DNA of 64,000 nucleotides, taken from the NCBI GenBank assembly GCA_005116955.1, contig SWDI01000005.1, positions 97,056 through 161,055 of the forward strand, in the 5' to 3' direction. The DNA is from Nitrospira sp. Its GTDB lineage: Bacteria; Nitrospirota; Nitrospiria; Nitrospirales; Nitrospiraceae. The notes below the pieces were generated by a model. That model saw nothing but the letters and a program-made list of their open reading frames with translations. It made no database searches and had not been told where the DNA came from. A program made the translations under genes and the position numbers. How positions within the stretch are numbered: position 1 is the stretch's first letter; every line of letters starts with the position of its first letter. Below are positions 38,931-48,110 of this stretch, piece by piece.

Positions 38931-39132
38931 CAGTCTTTCAGTAACTTAGCGAGGCCTACATTTAGGTGCAGAAGCATGAAAAGCGTCATCTGGCAGTCGC
39001 CATTCGATCGAATTATTATTTATTTACAACAAGCTACAAAACTTAACCCTCTGAACGGTTCCAATGCTTTACTTGCCCGTCAAACTGGTGAGTTTGGTTG
39101 ACTTCAAGGGATTTCAATTAGAGAATGCTGTC

Positions 39133-40137
39133 ATGCTTCTGAACTATTCGTCTTCCTTATACATAAGACCGTTTCTGCTCCTCACCCTTCCGTTCCTCTG
39201 CCTGGAACAGGCCGATGCAAAGGACTTCAATCCGGATAATCCTCTCAACCAACCGGCACCGGTCTATTGGTGCTCGAGCAAGACGCCAGATCAACAGATT
39301 TCAACGAAAAAAGGCTCTGGATGCAAGCCGCTCTACGACACACAGTCCGTAGAAGCATTCAAGGGAAAGGCACGCCGACAGGGTTTCGATTTTCCCGACC
39401 GTGACCCCATAAAAATCGTGGAGCTGCAGAATGCAGCGTCAAGATTTTCGGATCGCTACCGGACCTTTGTCTCGTGCTGCCTGACCGATGGGGATGCCCC
39501 TGATAAAGTCGTGGACCTCATCGATGAGGCAAACCACATTCTCAAAGCCGTACAACAAAAAGGCATCTATAATTCGGGCACGTTTGCCCGACAATATACT
39601 CTCAGCGAAACTGTTGGGACGGTCGCACGTGCACGTGAGGACCTCTTTCGACTACGGGAACGGCTAGACAAGCTCACGGAGGCTCAGAATAATCTCGGCG
39701 AAGTCGACTACGAGCGCAGCGGCTTAGTGAGGACGCAGATCCAAGAGGAAGAAGAAGCGATTACGAAAGAGTTCAAGGCCAAGAAGGTGCCGTCATCGGC
39801 TCCCACAGGGATGGATATTCAAGACACAACCTTGCGCACACGAATCGGAGGAGGTATCGAAGATACCAAGCTGAATGCCAACTTCGGTGCAGATATCGGA
39901 GCCTCAGTTTCCCCTTACAACAATGTGAATGAATCGCTCCGCCCACGCAGAGGAGAGGCTGTCCACGACAGTCACCTCCCGCATCGGCCGGGGACGGATA
40001 TCAAGGATACCTCGATGCCCAGTAGCCCCGGCTTTGAAGTTGACAACGCCCAAAACCGTGACGGGACTTCGTCTGTTCAACGCCGAGGGGTCGGCGCCGC
40101 CATTGGCGACTCCGACTTGAATAGCAAGAGGCGATAG
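39133..40137 (+). CDS. Exported protein with C-terminal degenerate repeats, unknown function
   Basis: 334 residues from the ATG at 39133, chosen because it gives a clean signal peptide (hydrophobic LLLTLPFLCL, cleavage after ADA). The middle (about residues 90-220) is helical and charged, including a CC pair in FVSCCLTDG. The last 110 residues contain a loose repeat built on an I-x-D-(T/S) core: DIQDTTL, GIEDTKL, AVHDSHL, DIKDTSM, AIGDSDL. No known family. An in-frame ATG 23 codons earlier would bury the signal peptide. Confidence 0.7.
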   Translation: MLLNYSSSLYIRPFLLLTLPFLCLEQADAKDFNPDNPLNQPAPVYWCSSKTPDQQISTKKGSGCKPLYDTQSVEAFKGKARRQGFDFPDRDPIKIVELQNAASRFSDRYRTFVSCCLTDGDAPDKVVDLIDEANHILKAVQQKGIYNSGTFARQYTLSETVGTVARAREDLFRLRERLDKLTEAQNNLGEVDYERSGLVRTQIQEEEEAITKEFKAKKVPSSAPTGMDIQDTTLRTRIGGGIEDTKLNANFGADIGASVSPYNNVNESLRPRRGEAVHDSHLPHRPGTDIKDTSMPSSPGFEVDNAQNRDGTSSVQRRGVGAAIGDSDLNSKRR

Positions 40138-40145
40138 CCCTCCCC

Positions 40146-41162
40146 TCACGGTTTTCCTCCCACCACCGGCATCGGCTCCCAGTTCTCCCCCGCATCCTTA
40201 CTGCGATAGAGACCACTTCCATTTGTGCCGGCATAGAACGCCATCGGATCCGCTTCGCTTTGTGCGATGGTTCTGATGTTGGTGGTCGCCAACCCTCGGT
40301 TGAGCACCACCCACGTGCTCCCACCATCTTCGCTCCGATGCACGCCATCCCGTCCCGTGATGTAGATCACGCCTTGACGCGTTCGGTCGAGCACCATGGC
40401 AATGATCATCTGATCGGCAAGCGATTCTCCGATTCGTCTCCAACCCTTGGCCGCATCGGTTGTTTTATAGAGCCCCGCGAGCGTGGCGGCGTAGACGGTA
40501 TCGGGCTCGTATGGATCAACCAGTATGGAGGTGACATTCAGCGCCCGGGACGTTTTCACCATGTCCGGCGGCACCAGCCCGTTGTTCACTTTTACCCAAT
40601 GACCGGCCTGATCCAGCGACTTGTAGACGCCGCCGCTGGTTCCAGCATACAGAATGGAAGGCCTGGTCGGATCCATTCCCAACGTCACGACCATCAACAC
40701 TTCTTTCATACCCTCCATTTTCTTCGTCCATTGTTCGCCGCCGTTCTTGGTTTCAAACACGCCCATCGTGGTAGCGATAAAAATGTGCTGGGCGTCGGCA
40801 GGATCGAAGAGGAACTGATTCACCACGGACGTAATGGTCGCATCATCAAGCCCCGATCGCATTGAGATCCAGCGCTGTCCGCCATCATGACTTTTGTAGA
40901 CGGCGTCGCCCTTCGTTCCCGCATACACCGTCGCGGGATAAACGGGATCGATTGCCATAGCGATCACACGGGAATAGCTCATTCCTTGAGAAAGGTTTGT
41001 CCATGTCTGGCCGGCATCACGGGTCTTATAGATGTAGTCGTTCGTCGCAACGTAGATGATATCGGGATTCCTTGGATGGAGCTGGATCAGAACGATCGGA
41101 TCACTGCGATTGCAGCCGAAGAGTGAGGCGGCAAGAACGAGGAGCAGCAGAAGGTTTCTCAT
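40146..41162 (-). CDS. Asp-box (BNR/YCF48-like) beta-propeller lipoprotein
   Basis: 338 residues. A lipoprotein signal peptide ends in the lipobox LFGC (Cys17), so it is anchored in the envelope. Seven Asp-box-like repeats follow (for example TRDAGQTW, SHDGGQRW, SEDGGSTW, SKDAGENW), which build a sialidase or YCF48-type propeller. Such propellers usually bind partners and rarely have catalysis. The start at 41162 is fixed by the lipoprotein signal. Confidence 0.85.
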   Translation of the reverse strand: MRNLLLLLVLAASLFGCNRSDPIVLIQLHPRNPDIIYVATNDYIYKTRDAGQTWTNLSQGMSYSRVIAMAIDPVYPATVYAGTKGDAVYKSHDGGQRWISMRSGLDDATITSVVNQFLFDPADAQHIFIATTMGVFETKNGGEQWTKKMEGMKEVLMVVTLGMDPTRPSILYAGTSGGVYKSLDQAGHWVKVNNGLVPPDMVKTSRALNVTSILVDPYEPDTVYAATLAGLYKTTDAAKGWRRIGESLADQMIIAMVLDRTRQGVIYITGRDGVHRSEDGGSTWVVLNRGLATTNIRTIAQSEADPMAFYAGTNGSGLYRSKDAGENWEPMPVVGGKP

Positions 41163-41182
41163 GTGGGGTCTTGAAATTTCTT

Positions 41183-41307
41183 CAGGATGCTCAAACGGGC
41201 TATTCAACAAGGCCGCAGGGAGAGTCGGACGCCGAAGCGTGCCTTGCTTTGCACGTTGAGGTGGGCGATCGACCGAGAACGAAGTTGGGAGCCCGTTTCA
41301 GCATCCT
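41183..41307. repeat. 125-bp element with 18-bp terminal inverted repeats
   Basis: The ends AGGATGCTCAAACGGGCT (41184-41201) and AGCCCGTTTCAGCATCCT (41290-41307) are inverted repeats matching at 17 of 18 positions. The element fills the space between the lipoprotein start and the yajQ stop exactly. It could be a MITE-like or REP-like element and could fold into a hairpin that ends yajQ transcription. I recall similar arms in other Nitrospira genomes but cannot verify that here. Confidence 0.7.
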
Positions 41308-41309
41308 AT

Positions 41310-41807
41310 CTATCGATAGTTCGTGAACTGCAGATCGACCTCAAAATCTTTCCCCTTCAAGAACGCGATCGCCGACTGCAATTCGTCCTTGCTCTTGCCT
41401 TGCACACGCAGTTGCTCGCCCTGAATCTGCGCTTGGACTTTCACCTTGGACTCTTTGAGCGCCTTCGTAATTTCCTTCGCCTTTTCTGAGGTGAGGCCAC
41501 TCTGAATCTTCGCCGTCTGCCTCACCGTTCCGCTCAATGCCGGCTCCACCGCGCCAAAGTCGAACGCCTTCAGCGATACCCCACGCTTCACGCATTTCGC
41601 TTTGATGATCTCCTGTACGGCATTCAGCTTATATTCATCATCCGACACGACGACCAATTCCTTTTCTTTCTCCTTCAGCGTGATCTCGGTCTTTGAGTCC
41701 TTGAAATCGAACCGCTGTTTGACTTCCTTCGTCGCCTGTTCCAGCGCATTCTTCAGTTCCTGCATGTTCACTTCCGACACCACATCGAATGAAAACTGAT
41801 CAGCCAC
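41310..41807 (-). CDS. yajQ: YajQ family nucleotide (cyclic di-GMP)-binding protein
   Basis: 165 residues, two ferredoxin-like domains. Family motifs FDVVSEVNMQELKNA, RFDFKDSKTEI and KCVKRGVSLKAFD are in order. Homologues bind cyclic di-GMP and act as co-regulators. The start is GTG at 41807, with a near-perfect AAGGAGG six bases upstream; an ATG 22 codons earlier is not supported by homology. Confidence 0.92.
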   Translation of the reverse strand: MADQFSFDVVSEVNMQELKNALEQATKEVKQRFDFKDSKTEITLKEKEKELVVVSDDEYKLNAVQEIIKAKCVKRGVSLKAFDFGAVEPALSGTVRQTAKIQSGLTSEKAKEITKALKESKVKVQAQIQGEQLRVQGKSKDELQSAIAFLKGKDFEVDLQFTNYR

Positions 41808-41865
41808 GATTCCCTCCTTCTTTACTCTATATTTTTTCAAGGAGCGGCCTGGTTGATCCTCGAAT

Positions 41866-41938
41866 GCGCGCATCGAACGAGCACATCGTTCACATTCAGT
41901 GCCTCATCTTATAAACAGATGTGCGCGTTCGGCGAGCA
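41866..41938. repeat. Hairpin element, copy A of a two-copy intergenic family
   Basis: GCGCGCAT (41866-41873) is followed by stem arm CGAACG-A-GCACATC, a 30-nt loop, the opposite arm GATGTGC-G-CGTTCG, and ends in GCGAGCA (41932-41938). A second copy at 52487-52532 keeps the same flanks and the same A/G mismatch, but two of six stem pairs change together. Lies between cstA and yajQ. Confidence 0.65.
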
Positions 41939-42009
41939 GGAGGACGACCAGGCTGCTCCTTTCTCCTTCACACGTCGGGGGCGAGCAAGAAAGATTAACC
42001 ATGCCGCCC

Positions 42010-44019
42010 TCAACAACACCCCGTTCCATGCGGCAGCTTAAAACTCTTCTCGTCATCAACGCAATGAATCGCCGTCTGCATCCGTCCTGCCGATCCTCCA
42101 CCCGCCATCACGACGACTTCACTTGATGTAAACGGCTTCTTCAAAACCACGTACCCATACCACTGCCGCACACTATCGCTCAAGACAATCAAACCCAGCA
42201 CCGCGACCAGTGCCACCAGTACGGCATCCAGATAGAGCGCAAAGGCCTGCCCTGCCGCCATCGTCGACGCTTTCTTCAAGAACATCCAAAACATTTCATA
42301 CGATCCAGTCAGAGTGATGATGCCCACGAAAAGCATCGGCAGCGCCGTCACCCAAAGATAGGGCGACTTCCACATCTTGATCAAGACGGTCGTCCCGATG
42401 CAAAGAGCCAGCGTGCCCAACAACTGATTCGCAGCACCGAACATCGGCCAAATCGTCGAAATGCTTCCTGTGCCGATCAGATAGGCCCAGGCACCCACAA
42501 CCACACCGCTGCTCAACATCACACCCGGCATCCAGTTCATTCGGCGAAAGGGCGCATAGACCCGTCCTGCCATTTCTTGGATAAGATATCGCGCCACACG
42601 CGTGCCCGTATCAATCGTCGTCAGGATGAAGAGCGCTTCAAATACGAGCGCGAATTGATACCAGTAGGCCATCAGACCCGCCATGCCGGGCAAGGCTGAA
42701 AAGATCGACGCCATGCCGACGGCCAAAGACACAGCCCCACCAGGACGCCCAGCCACATCAACTTCAACCATCTGTGATAGTTCAGCGATTCGCGACGGGG
42801 GAAAACCCATCGCCGCCAATGCATCCCCACTCAAGGTCGTATTGATCGCCAGATAATCGCCGGGAATCAGCACCGAGGCCGCAATCAACGCCATCACTCC
42901 GACGAAACTCTCCAGCAGCATCGCCGCATACCCCACTACCGCCTGCGATTCCTGCTCGATCATCTTGGGCGTCGTCCCGGACGAGACCAGTGAGTGGAAT
43001 CCTGAGATTGCCCCGCAGGCGATCGTGATAAAGAGAAACGGGAAAAGCGTGCCTGGAATAATTGGCCCGCCGCCATTCGCAAACTGTGTCACCCTTGGCA
43101 TTTCGATCGTCGGCGCCATGAGGATCACACCAAAGCCGAGGAGGAAGACCACACCAAGTTTCATGAAGGTGGAAAGATAGCCACGCGGCACCAGCAACAT
43201 CCAACCGGGCAGTACTGACGCAAGAAAGCCATAGCCAGCTAGCAGCCAGATCAGCGCTGGCTTGTCAAACTCGAACAGCCATGCATAAGACGATTGGGCC
43301 ACCACACGGCCATACAGCACGGCGGCGATCAGCAGCACGACGCCCAAGATCGAGACTTCAGCCACCGCACCAGGGCGAAACTTCTGGAGATAGAAACCCA
43401 TAAGAAGACCAATCGGAATCGTCATCGCGATCGTAAACATGCCCCAGGCATTGTGGTAGAGCGCATTCACCACGGCGAACCCAAGACCAGCCAAAGCCAC
43501 CACGACAATAAAGAGCACCGCGACCGCCGTCGCCGTGCCGGTGACAGAGCCGAGTTCATCGTGGGCGATCTCAGGAAGTGAGCGCCCATTGCGCCGCATG
43601 GAGGCAACCAGAATAATGAAGTCCTGCACCGCCCCAGCCAGCACCGCCCCGATCACCAGCCAGAGAAACCCCGGCACAAATCCGAATTGCGCCGCCAAGA
43701 CCGGACCAAGCAAGGGCCCCGCCCCAGCAATCGCCGCAAAGTGGTGGCCGAAGAGCACGACCTTGTTGGTGGGATGAAAATTGACCCCATCGTTCAACCG
43801 CACCGCCGGTGTCACATGCTGATTGTTCAATCCGACAACCTGCCTGGCCAGCCAGCGGCCATAAAATCGATAGGCCAGCACATAAATACAGGTCGCTGCG
43901 ACGACCAGCCACAGACCATTTACTTTTTCGTTCGGATTAACGGCACCGACCACGTGGGCCAGGGCAAGTGCACCGAGAAGGGAGAGCAGCACCCAGAGCA
44001 AATTCACCGCCACTTTCAT
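42010..44019 (-). CDS. cstA: Carbon starvation protein CstA family transporter
   Basis: 669 residues, some 16-18 membrane helices. CstA proteins import pyruvate or peptides during starvation. Family landmarks: HFAAIAGAGPLLGPVLAAQFG, GAVQDFIIL, GFHSLVSSGTTPKMI, FGAANQLLG. I begin at the ATG at 44019; the frame runs another 21 codons without homology. The soluble C-terminal tail is short and poorly conserved. Confidence 0.92.
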   Translation of the reverse strand: MKVAVNLLWVLLSLLGALALAHVVGAVNPNEKVNGLWLVVAATCIYVLAYRFYGRWLARQVVGLNNQHVTPAVRLNDGVNFHPTNKVVLFGHHFAAIAGAGPLLGPVLAAQFGFVPGFLWLVIGAVLAGAVQDFIILVASMRRNGRSLPEIAHDELGSVTGTATAVAVLFIVVVALAGLGFAVVNALYHNAWGMFTIAMTIPIGLLMGFYLQKFRPGAVAEVSILGVVLLIAAVLYGRVVAQSSYAWLFEFDKPALIWLLAGYGFLASVLPGWMLLVPRGYLSTFMKLGVVFLLGFGVILMAPTIEMPRVTQFANGGGPIIPGTLFPFLFITIACGAISGFHSLVSSGTTPKMIEQESQAVVGYAAMLLESFVGVMALIAASVLIPGDYLAINTTLSGDALAAMGFPPSRIAELSQMVEVDVAGRPGGAVSLAVGMASIFSALPGMAGLMAYWYQFALVFEALFILTTIDTGTRVARYLIQEMAGRVYAPFRRMNWMPGVMLSSGVVVGAWAYLIGTGSISTIWPMFGAANQLLGTLALCIGTTVLIKMWKSPYLWVTALPMLFVGIITLTGSYEMFWMFLKKASTMAAGQAFALYLDAVLVALVAVLGLIVLSDSVRQWYGYVVLKKPFTSSEVVVMAGGGSAGRMQTAIHCVDDEKSFKLPHGTGCC

Positions 44020-44094
44020 GCGCGGCATCGTAACACAAAAAGCAAGGAACTGAACTTCAGATAGGCGCTGAAGCGTTGCCACAACATGGAAGGT

Positions 44095-44123
44095 CTAACA
44101 CTATCTCGGAGAAGCGCTATACT
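44095..44123 (+). promoter_or_regulatory. Candidate promoter for the OLD-type nuclease
   Basis: CTAACA (44095-44100), 17-bp spacer, TATACT (44118-44123), giving a leader of about 30 nt with a GGTGGAGG Shine-Dalgarno. The -35 matches at four of six positions. Confidence 0.5.
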
Positions 44124-44158
44124 ACGCAAACACCAAAACTCCCTTAAGGTGGAGGCAT

Positions 44159-45904
44159 ATGCTTATCGATGGATTCGGCCTGGCAGGCTATAGGAGCTTC
44201 GGAGGACAAATCCAGAAAATTGGCCCCTTTCGTAAGATCAACCTGTTTATCGGCCAAAATAACTGCGGAAAGTCAAATCTACTCCTGTTCCTGAAACAAC
44301 GTTACTCGCAGTTCATCATATCCAGAGGCTCGGGGAACTCCTCCAACCTTGGTCTTGACCCTTTAGAGTTTAATCAGAATGTGAGTCCACGCCGAATTGA
44401 TTTTTCTGTCGGCGTTAGTCCAAATGGAGAAGGGTATAAGAGACTATTCGAAAGGCTGAAAGAGAACCTATCAAACAACTCGGTGCCAATCAGCCATATC
44501 GAAGCCATACTGCGTTCAAAGGCATTCTCACGAGAGACAGAATTAACCTGGGCTACGTTCACAACAGATGGTCAAACCCTACGGTTGGTAGGTCCCACTC
44601 ATGAAAACCTGTATGCAGAAAAGGTGTTGAAGGACCACGAATGGCAAAACCTCTGGTCAGCCATTACAGGTCAGGGAGGAGGTGACATAAAAGCGCATTG
44701 GATCCCTGAAGTCCTGTCGGTTCTCGATCCCATAAAACTGCCACCTCCCAATGTTGCTTTGATCCCCGCAATCAGAGAAGTCAACTCAGCAGCAGGTAAC
44801 GAGAACGATTACAGTGGGGTCGGTTTAATCAGGAGGCTGTCCATGCTGCAGCATCCTCCCCACGATAGACAGGACCTACGACAAAGATTCGACCAAATCA
44901 CTGAATTCGTACGATCTGTCGTGGGTGACTCCAACACATCACTCGAAGTTCCGGACTCAAGAGATACGATCAATGTCCATAAGGACAACAAGGTCCTACC
45001 TCTTAGCTCACTTGGAATGGGCATCCATGAGGTAATAATCCTCGCAGTGGCAGCAACAGTGATCCAGAATCAAGTCGTGTGTATTGAGGAACCCGAGATT
45101 CATTTGCACCCTCTATTACAAAAGAAGCTGATCCGGTACCTGAGCGAGAAGACAGATAACCAATACTTTATTGCTACTCACTCTGCACACTTCCTAGATC
45201 TTCCCGAATCCGCTATTTTTCATGTCCGACTTGAATCCGGTGAGTCAATTATTGAACCCGCAGTCACTGATAAGGCCAAGTCATCCATATGCTCTGATCT
45301 TGGCTACCGCCCCTCCGACCTCTTACAGGCAAATAGCGTCATCTGGGTTGAAGGCCCAACTGATCGAATCTACCTCAATCATTGGATCCGTACAGTAGAC
45401 CCAGCTCTCAAGGAGGGCCTCCATTACTCCATCATGTTTTATGGTGGACGTTTGTTGAGCCATTTGAGCGCCAATGATCCCGAGGTAGATGAGTTTATTT
45501 CCCTACGTCGACTCAATAGACATATCGCCATCGTCATTGACAGCGACCGTTCCAGTGCAGAGGAAGCGATCAATGCCACAAAATCCAGAATTGAAAGCGA
45601 GTTCAATCAAGGCCCAGGGTTTGCCTGGATAACTCAAGGCAGAGAAATTGAAAACTACGTTGCACCCGATCTGATGGAAAAAGCCGTAAAGATCATTCAG
45701 TCAAAGGCGACGGCATTAGCAAGTACTGATCCTTACCACCACATCTGGCACTATGCGGTGTCCACGGGAGAAATCAAAGATGACGCAGACAAGGTGAAGC
45801 TTGCCCGGGAAGTTGCACATATGGATCCGAAACTTATGGTCCTCGATCTAAAACCTCAAATTGAGAAACTTGTAGAATTCATTCAACGCTGCAATGGGCA
45901 ATGA
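44159..45904 (+). CDS. OLD-family ATP-dependent nuclease (AAA ATPase + TOPRIM)
   Basis: 581 residues. ABC-type ATPase first: Walker A GQNNCGKS at residues 32-39, Walker B CIEEPEIHLHP near 308-318. TOPRIM nuclease domain second: catalytic Glu in VIWVEGPTD near 397 and acidic IVIDSDRSS near 460. Many OLD proteins act in phage defence, alone or with a helicase (Gabija). No UvrD-like or other defence gene is adjacent, so this is a stand-alone, class 1-like form. Base use is more AT-rich than the neighbours, and it interrupts ordinary genes, both consistent with transfer. Confidence 0.9.
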   Translation: MLIDGFGLAGYRSFGGQIQKIGPFRKINLFIGQNNCGKSNLLLFLKQRYSQFIISRGSGNSSNLGLDPLEFNQNVSPRRIDFSVGVSPNGEGYKRLFERLKENLSNNSVPISHIEAILRSKAFSRETELTWATFTTDGQTLRLVGPTHENLYAEKVLKDHEWQNLWSAITGQGGGDIKAHWIPEVLSVLDPIKLPPPNVALIPAIREVNSAAGNENDYSGVGLIRRLSMLQHPPHDRQDLRQRFDQITEFVRSVVGDSNTSLEVPDSRDTINVHKDNKVLPLSSLGMGIHEVIILAVAATVIQNQVVCIEEPEIHLHPLLQKKLIRYLSEKTDNQYFIATHSAHFLDLPESAIFHVRLESGESIIEPAVTDKAKSSICSDLGYRPSDLLQANSVIWVEGPTDRIYLNHWIRTVDPALKEGLHYSIMFYGGRLLSHLSANDPEVDEFISLRRLNRHIAIVIDSDRSSAEEAINATKSRIESEFNQGPGFAWITQGREIENYVAPDLMEKAVKIIQSKATALASTDPYHHIWHYAVSTGEIKDDADKVKLAREVAHMDPKLMVLDLKPQIEKLVEFIQRCNGQ

Positions 45905-46023
45905 CGTTTGACTCCCCTCCATGCGGTGCCTGATTCGGATCGCCAGCGGAAGGGCAAGCGGCGCAGGCGACTTTGTCTTCTTGCGATCTTGCGGTTTCGC
46001 TTCGCTTCCGTCATATAGGCTCC

Positions 46024-46671
46024 ATGCTCACCCTCATCCAATTTCCCTGGTCCCCCTTCTGCATCACCATCAGACACATCCTGACGCGCCATCGTATTCC
46101 GTTTCGCCTCCAGAACATCGCCTACCATGATCGGGCGCCGATCATCACCGCAACGAAGGGCCAGGGACACACGGTGCCCTGCCTACTCGACGGAAAACGG
46201 GGGATCTGCGATGTCACGGATTTCGGACAGGAAGTGGCGCGTTATGTAGATCGGCGCTATCGGCTCAACCTCTTTCCCGAAAACCTTGATGGGATGCAGC
46301 TGATTCTCTCGCGCTATATCGAGAACGATCTAGAGTCGGTGGGATTCAAAGTGAACGATACCTACGTGATTCCGACTCGCTCTCTCATCGAACGGACAAT
46401 GCTCATTCGCCATAAGGAACGAAAGTTCGGACGAGGATGTCTCAGGGAATGGACCAGCCACCGGAAATCTCTGTGCGATCAGTTCGTGGAACTCTTGAAG
46501 CCGATTGACAACATGCTAGCGGCTTCGCCGTTTCTGCTGATAGATCGCCCGTTGTTCGTGGATTACAGTCTGTACGGCGTGCTCGGCAACTACCTGTTCA
46601 ACGGCAAGACGAAATTACCCAATCTGAATCACCTGCGACGCTGGCATCAGAGGATAGGTACGACGAAGTAA
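46024..46671 (+). CDS. Glutathione S-transferase family protein
   Basis: 215 residues. N-terminal thioredoxin-like half with WSPFCITIRHIL (Cys where GSTs have the active residue) and HTVPCLLDG, then a helical C-terminal half ending NLNHLRRWHQRI. Start at 46024 gives the usual beta-strand opening MLTLIQF. The substrate is unknown. No clear operon partner. Confidence 0.82.
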   Translation: MLTLIQFPWSPFCITIRHILTRHRIPFRLQNIAYHDRAPIITATKGQGHTVPCLLDGKRGICDVTDFGQEVARYVDRRYRLNLFPENLDGMQLILSRYIENDLESVGFKVNDTYVIPTRSLIERTMLIRHKERKFGRGCLREWTSHRKSLCDQFVELLKPIDNMLAASPFLLIDRPLFVDYSLYGVLGNYLFNGKTKLPNLNHLRRWHQRIGTTK

Positions 46672-46808
46672 ACTTGTCCCTTCCGCTGTTATCAGCAAGC
46701 ACGCCTTAGCCCCTTCTGACGCCATCCTGAAATGCGAACAATTCGTGGCCAGGGCGGCGAAATGCCGCAAGGGCTCACAGCGCTACTTCCGATGATTCTT
46801 GAACCTTG

Positions 46809-47144
46809 TCACCTTTTTGGGGGCGGCTTGAGTTTGGCGCACTCGACCGCTTCGTCGAGCCATGAAGTCAGACCCGATGCCATACGATAGTCAGCTTTGC
46901 TGATGAACAGGAAGCCTTTGAGTGGTTTGCCGGTAAGATCCATTTTCCGAGCGTACGGTTTCGAGAGAAGTGTTTCGTAGCGGTCCGGCATGACACGACC
47001 CATGAGGCGGTCCTTCTCGATCCCACAGCACAGGTGGCCGTTGAGCATGAAGCACAGCCCGCCAAAAATGCGCTTCTCCTCCAGGCCTTTTCGATGGTTG
47101 AGATAGTCCCTGATGCGTTCTGCCAATCGCTCGTAGCAAGCCAT
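46809..47144 (-). CDS. TfoX N-terminal domain protein
   Basis: 111 residues, the length of single-domain TfoX-N proteins. Motifs: RIFGGLCFMLNGHLCCGI, then DRYETLLSKPYARKMD and KPLKGFLFI. The domain is named from the competence regulator TfoX/Sxy, but solo copies are widespread and mostly uncharacterised. Confidence 0.88.
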   Translation of the reverse strand: MACYERLAERIRDYLNHRKGLEEKRIFGGLCFMLNGHLCCGIEKDRLMGRVMPDRYETLLSKPYARKMDLTGKPLKGFLFISKADYRMASGLTSWLDEAVECAKLKPPPKR

Positions 47145-47189
47145 CTTACGCTCTCTCGCTTCAACGCTGTGCCTTCACCAACAGCGATC

Positions 47190-47218
47190 GTGGATTGGTA
47201 CTCCCATTTTGGTATACT
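47190..47218 (+). promoter_or_regulatory. Candidate promoter, nearly leaderless, for PilZ gene at 47229
   Basis: TATACT at 47213-47218 lies eleven bases before the PilZ ATG at 47229, so the 5' leader would be only a few bases. The -35 (47190-47195) is weak. Confidence 0.4.
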
Positions 47219-47228
47219 CTTCGGAACC

Positions 47229-47627
47229 ATGCCACCCGATACCCCGGCTTCACCACCTTCACCGAGCGATCGCCGTGAATATTATCGCATCACCGTCTCG
47301 CTCCCCTTCTGTCTTCAGCCTGAGACGGATAGGACCGACAAAAAGCTCGTCGAGAGAGCAGTGAATCTGAGTGCCGGCGGGGTCGGCGTCACGCTGAACC
47401 AGGTCTTCGAGGTGAACGCCATTCTCTCCTGTACCCTGCTTCTTCCCGGTGAGGTACTCTTTACGTCCTACCTCGAAGTGATGCGTGTAGATCCCATCCC
47501 CTACCCGCTCAATACGTATCGCCTCCATGGCCGCTTCATCAGGATGGCCACTTCGGATCGAGAACTGCTGACCCGACATATTATCCAATTTCAACGCGAA
47601 CACCTCAATAAGCACTACTCCGCCTGA
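47229..47627 (+). CDS. PilZ domain protein
   Basis: 132 residues. The two cyclic di-GMP-binding motifs are DRREYYR (RxxxR type) near residue 15 and NLSAGGVG near residue 48. The ATG at 47229 is chosen because the longer frame upstream is non-homologous and runs through a promoter-like -10. Probably an effector protein with no other domain. One of five PilZ proteins in 17 kb. Confidence 0.87.
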   Translation: MPPDTPASPPSPSDRREYYRITVSLPFCLQPETDRTDKKLVERAVNLSAGGVGVTLNQVFEVNAILSCTLLLPGEVLFTSYLEVMRVDPIPYPLNTYRLHGRFIRMATSDRELLTRHIIQFQREHLNKHYSA

Positions 47628-47729
47628 ATAGGCACAGCCCTCACGGCGAATAGGCCTCGGCCCACTCTGGAAGCCTCGTTTTGTCCCCGCGAAAGGGGGA
47701 TTCATTCTGCCGCCCGAGGCCGACTACAC

Positions 47730-48110
47730 TTGGTCTCTGTGGAATCCATACGCCCCCATCAACGCCATCACTATCGCGTCCTGCTTGCCATGCAATACCC
47801 CGTGATGTTTTCCGATGCGGAAACGGTCGCGGAAGGAACAGTCATGAACCTGACGGTGTTCGGCTGCGCGATCGAATGCGCCGATACCATCCCAGAGGGA
47901 ACCACACTACGGATGCGGCTCATCCTCCCAGATCAGGCACAGTCACTCCCAGTCGAGGAAGCGGAAGTCCGATGGACCCAAGGGAATCGAATGGGGCTCC
48001 AGTTTCACAGAGTGGAGCGGGCAGCGGATTTTCGGCTTCATAACTTTGTGTGGGATCGAATGGTCGAACGGCTCCACACGATCACTCAGGAAGGACTTTC
48101 ACCGTCTTGA
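47730..48110 (+). CDS. PilZ domain protein
   Basis: 126 residues. RHHYR gives the arginine motif, but the second motif reads NLTVFGCAIE, where the usual SxGG is altered to TVFG, so cyclic di-GMP binding may be weak. Its 3' end overlaps the flippase-like gene on the other strand by 25 bp. Confidence 0.82.
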   Translation: MVSVESIRPHQRHHYRVLLAMQYPVMFSDAETVAEGTVMNLTVFGCAIECADTIPEGTTLRMRLILPDQAQSLPVEEAEVRWTQGNRMGLQFHRVERAADFRLHNFVWDRMVERLHTITQEGLSPS

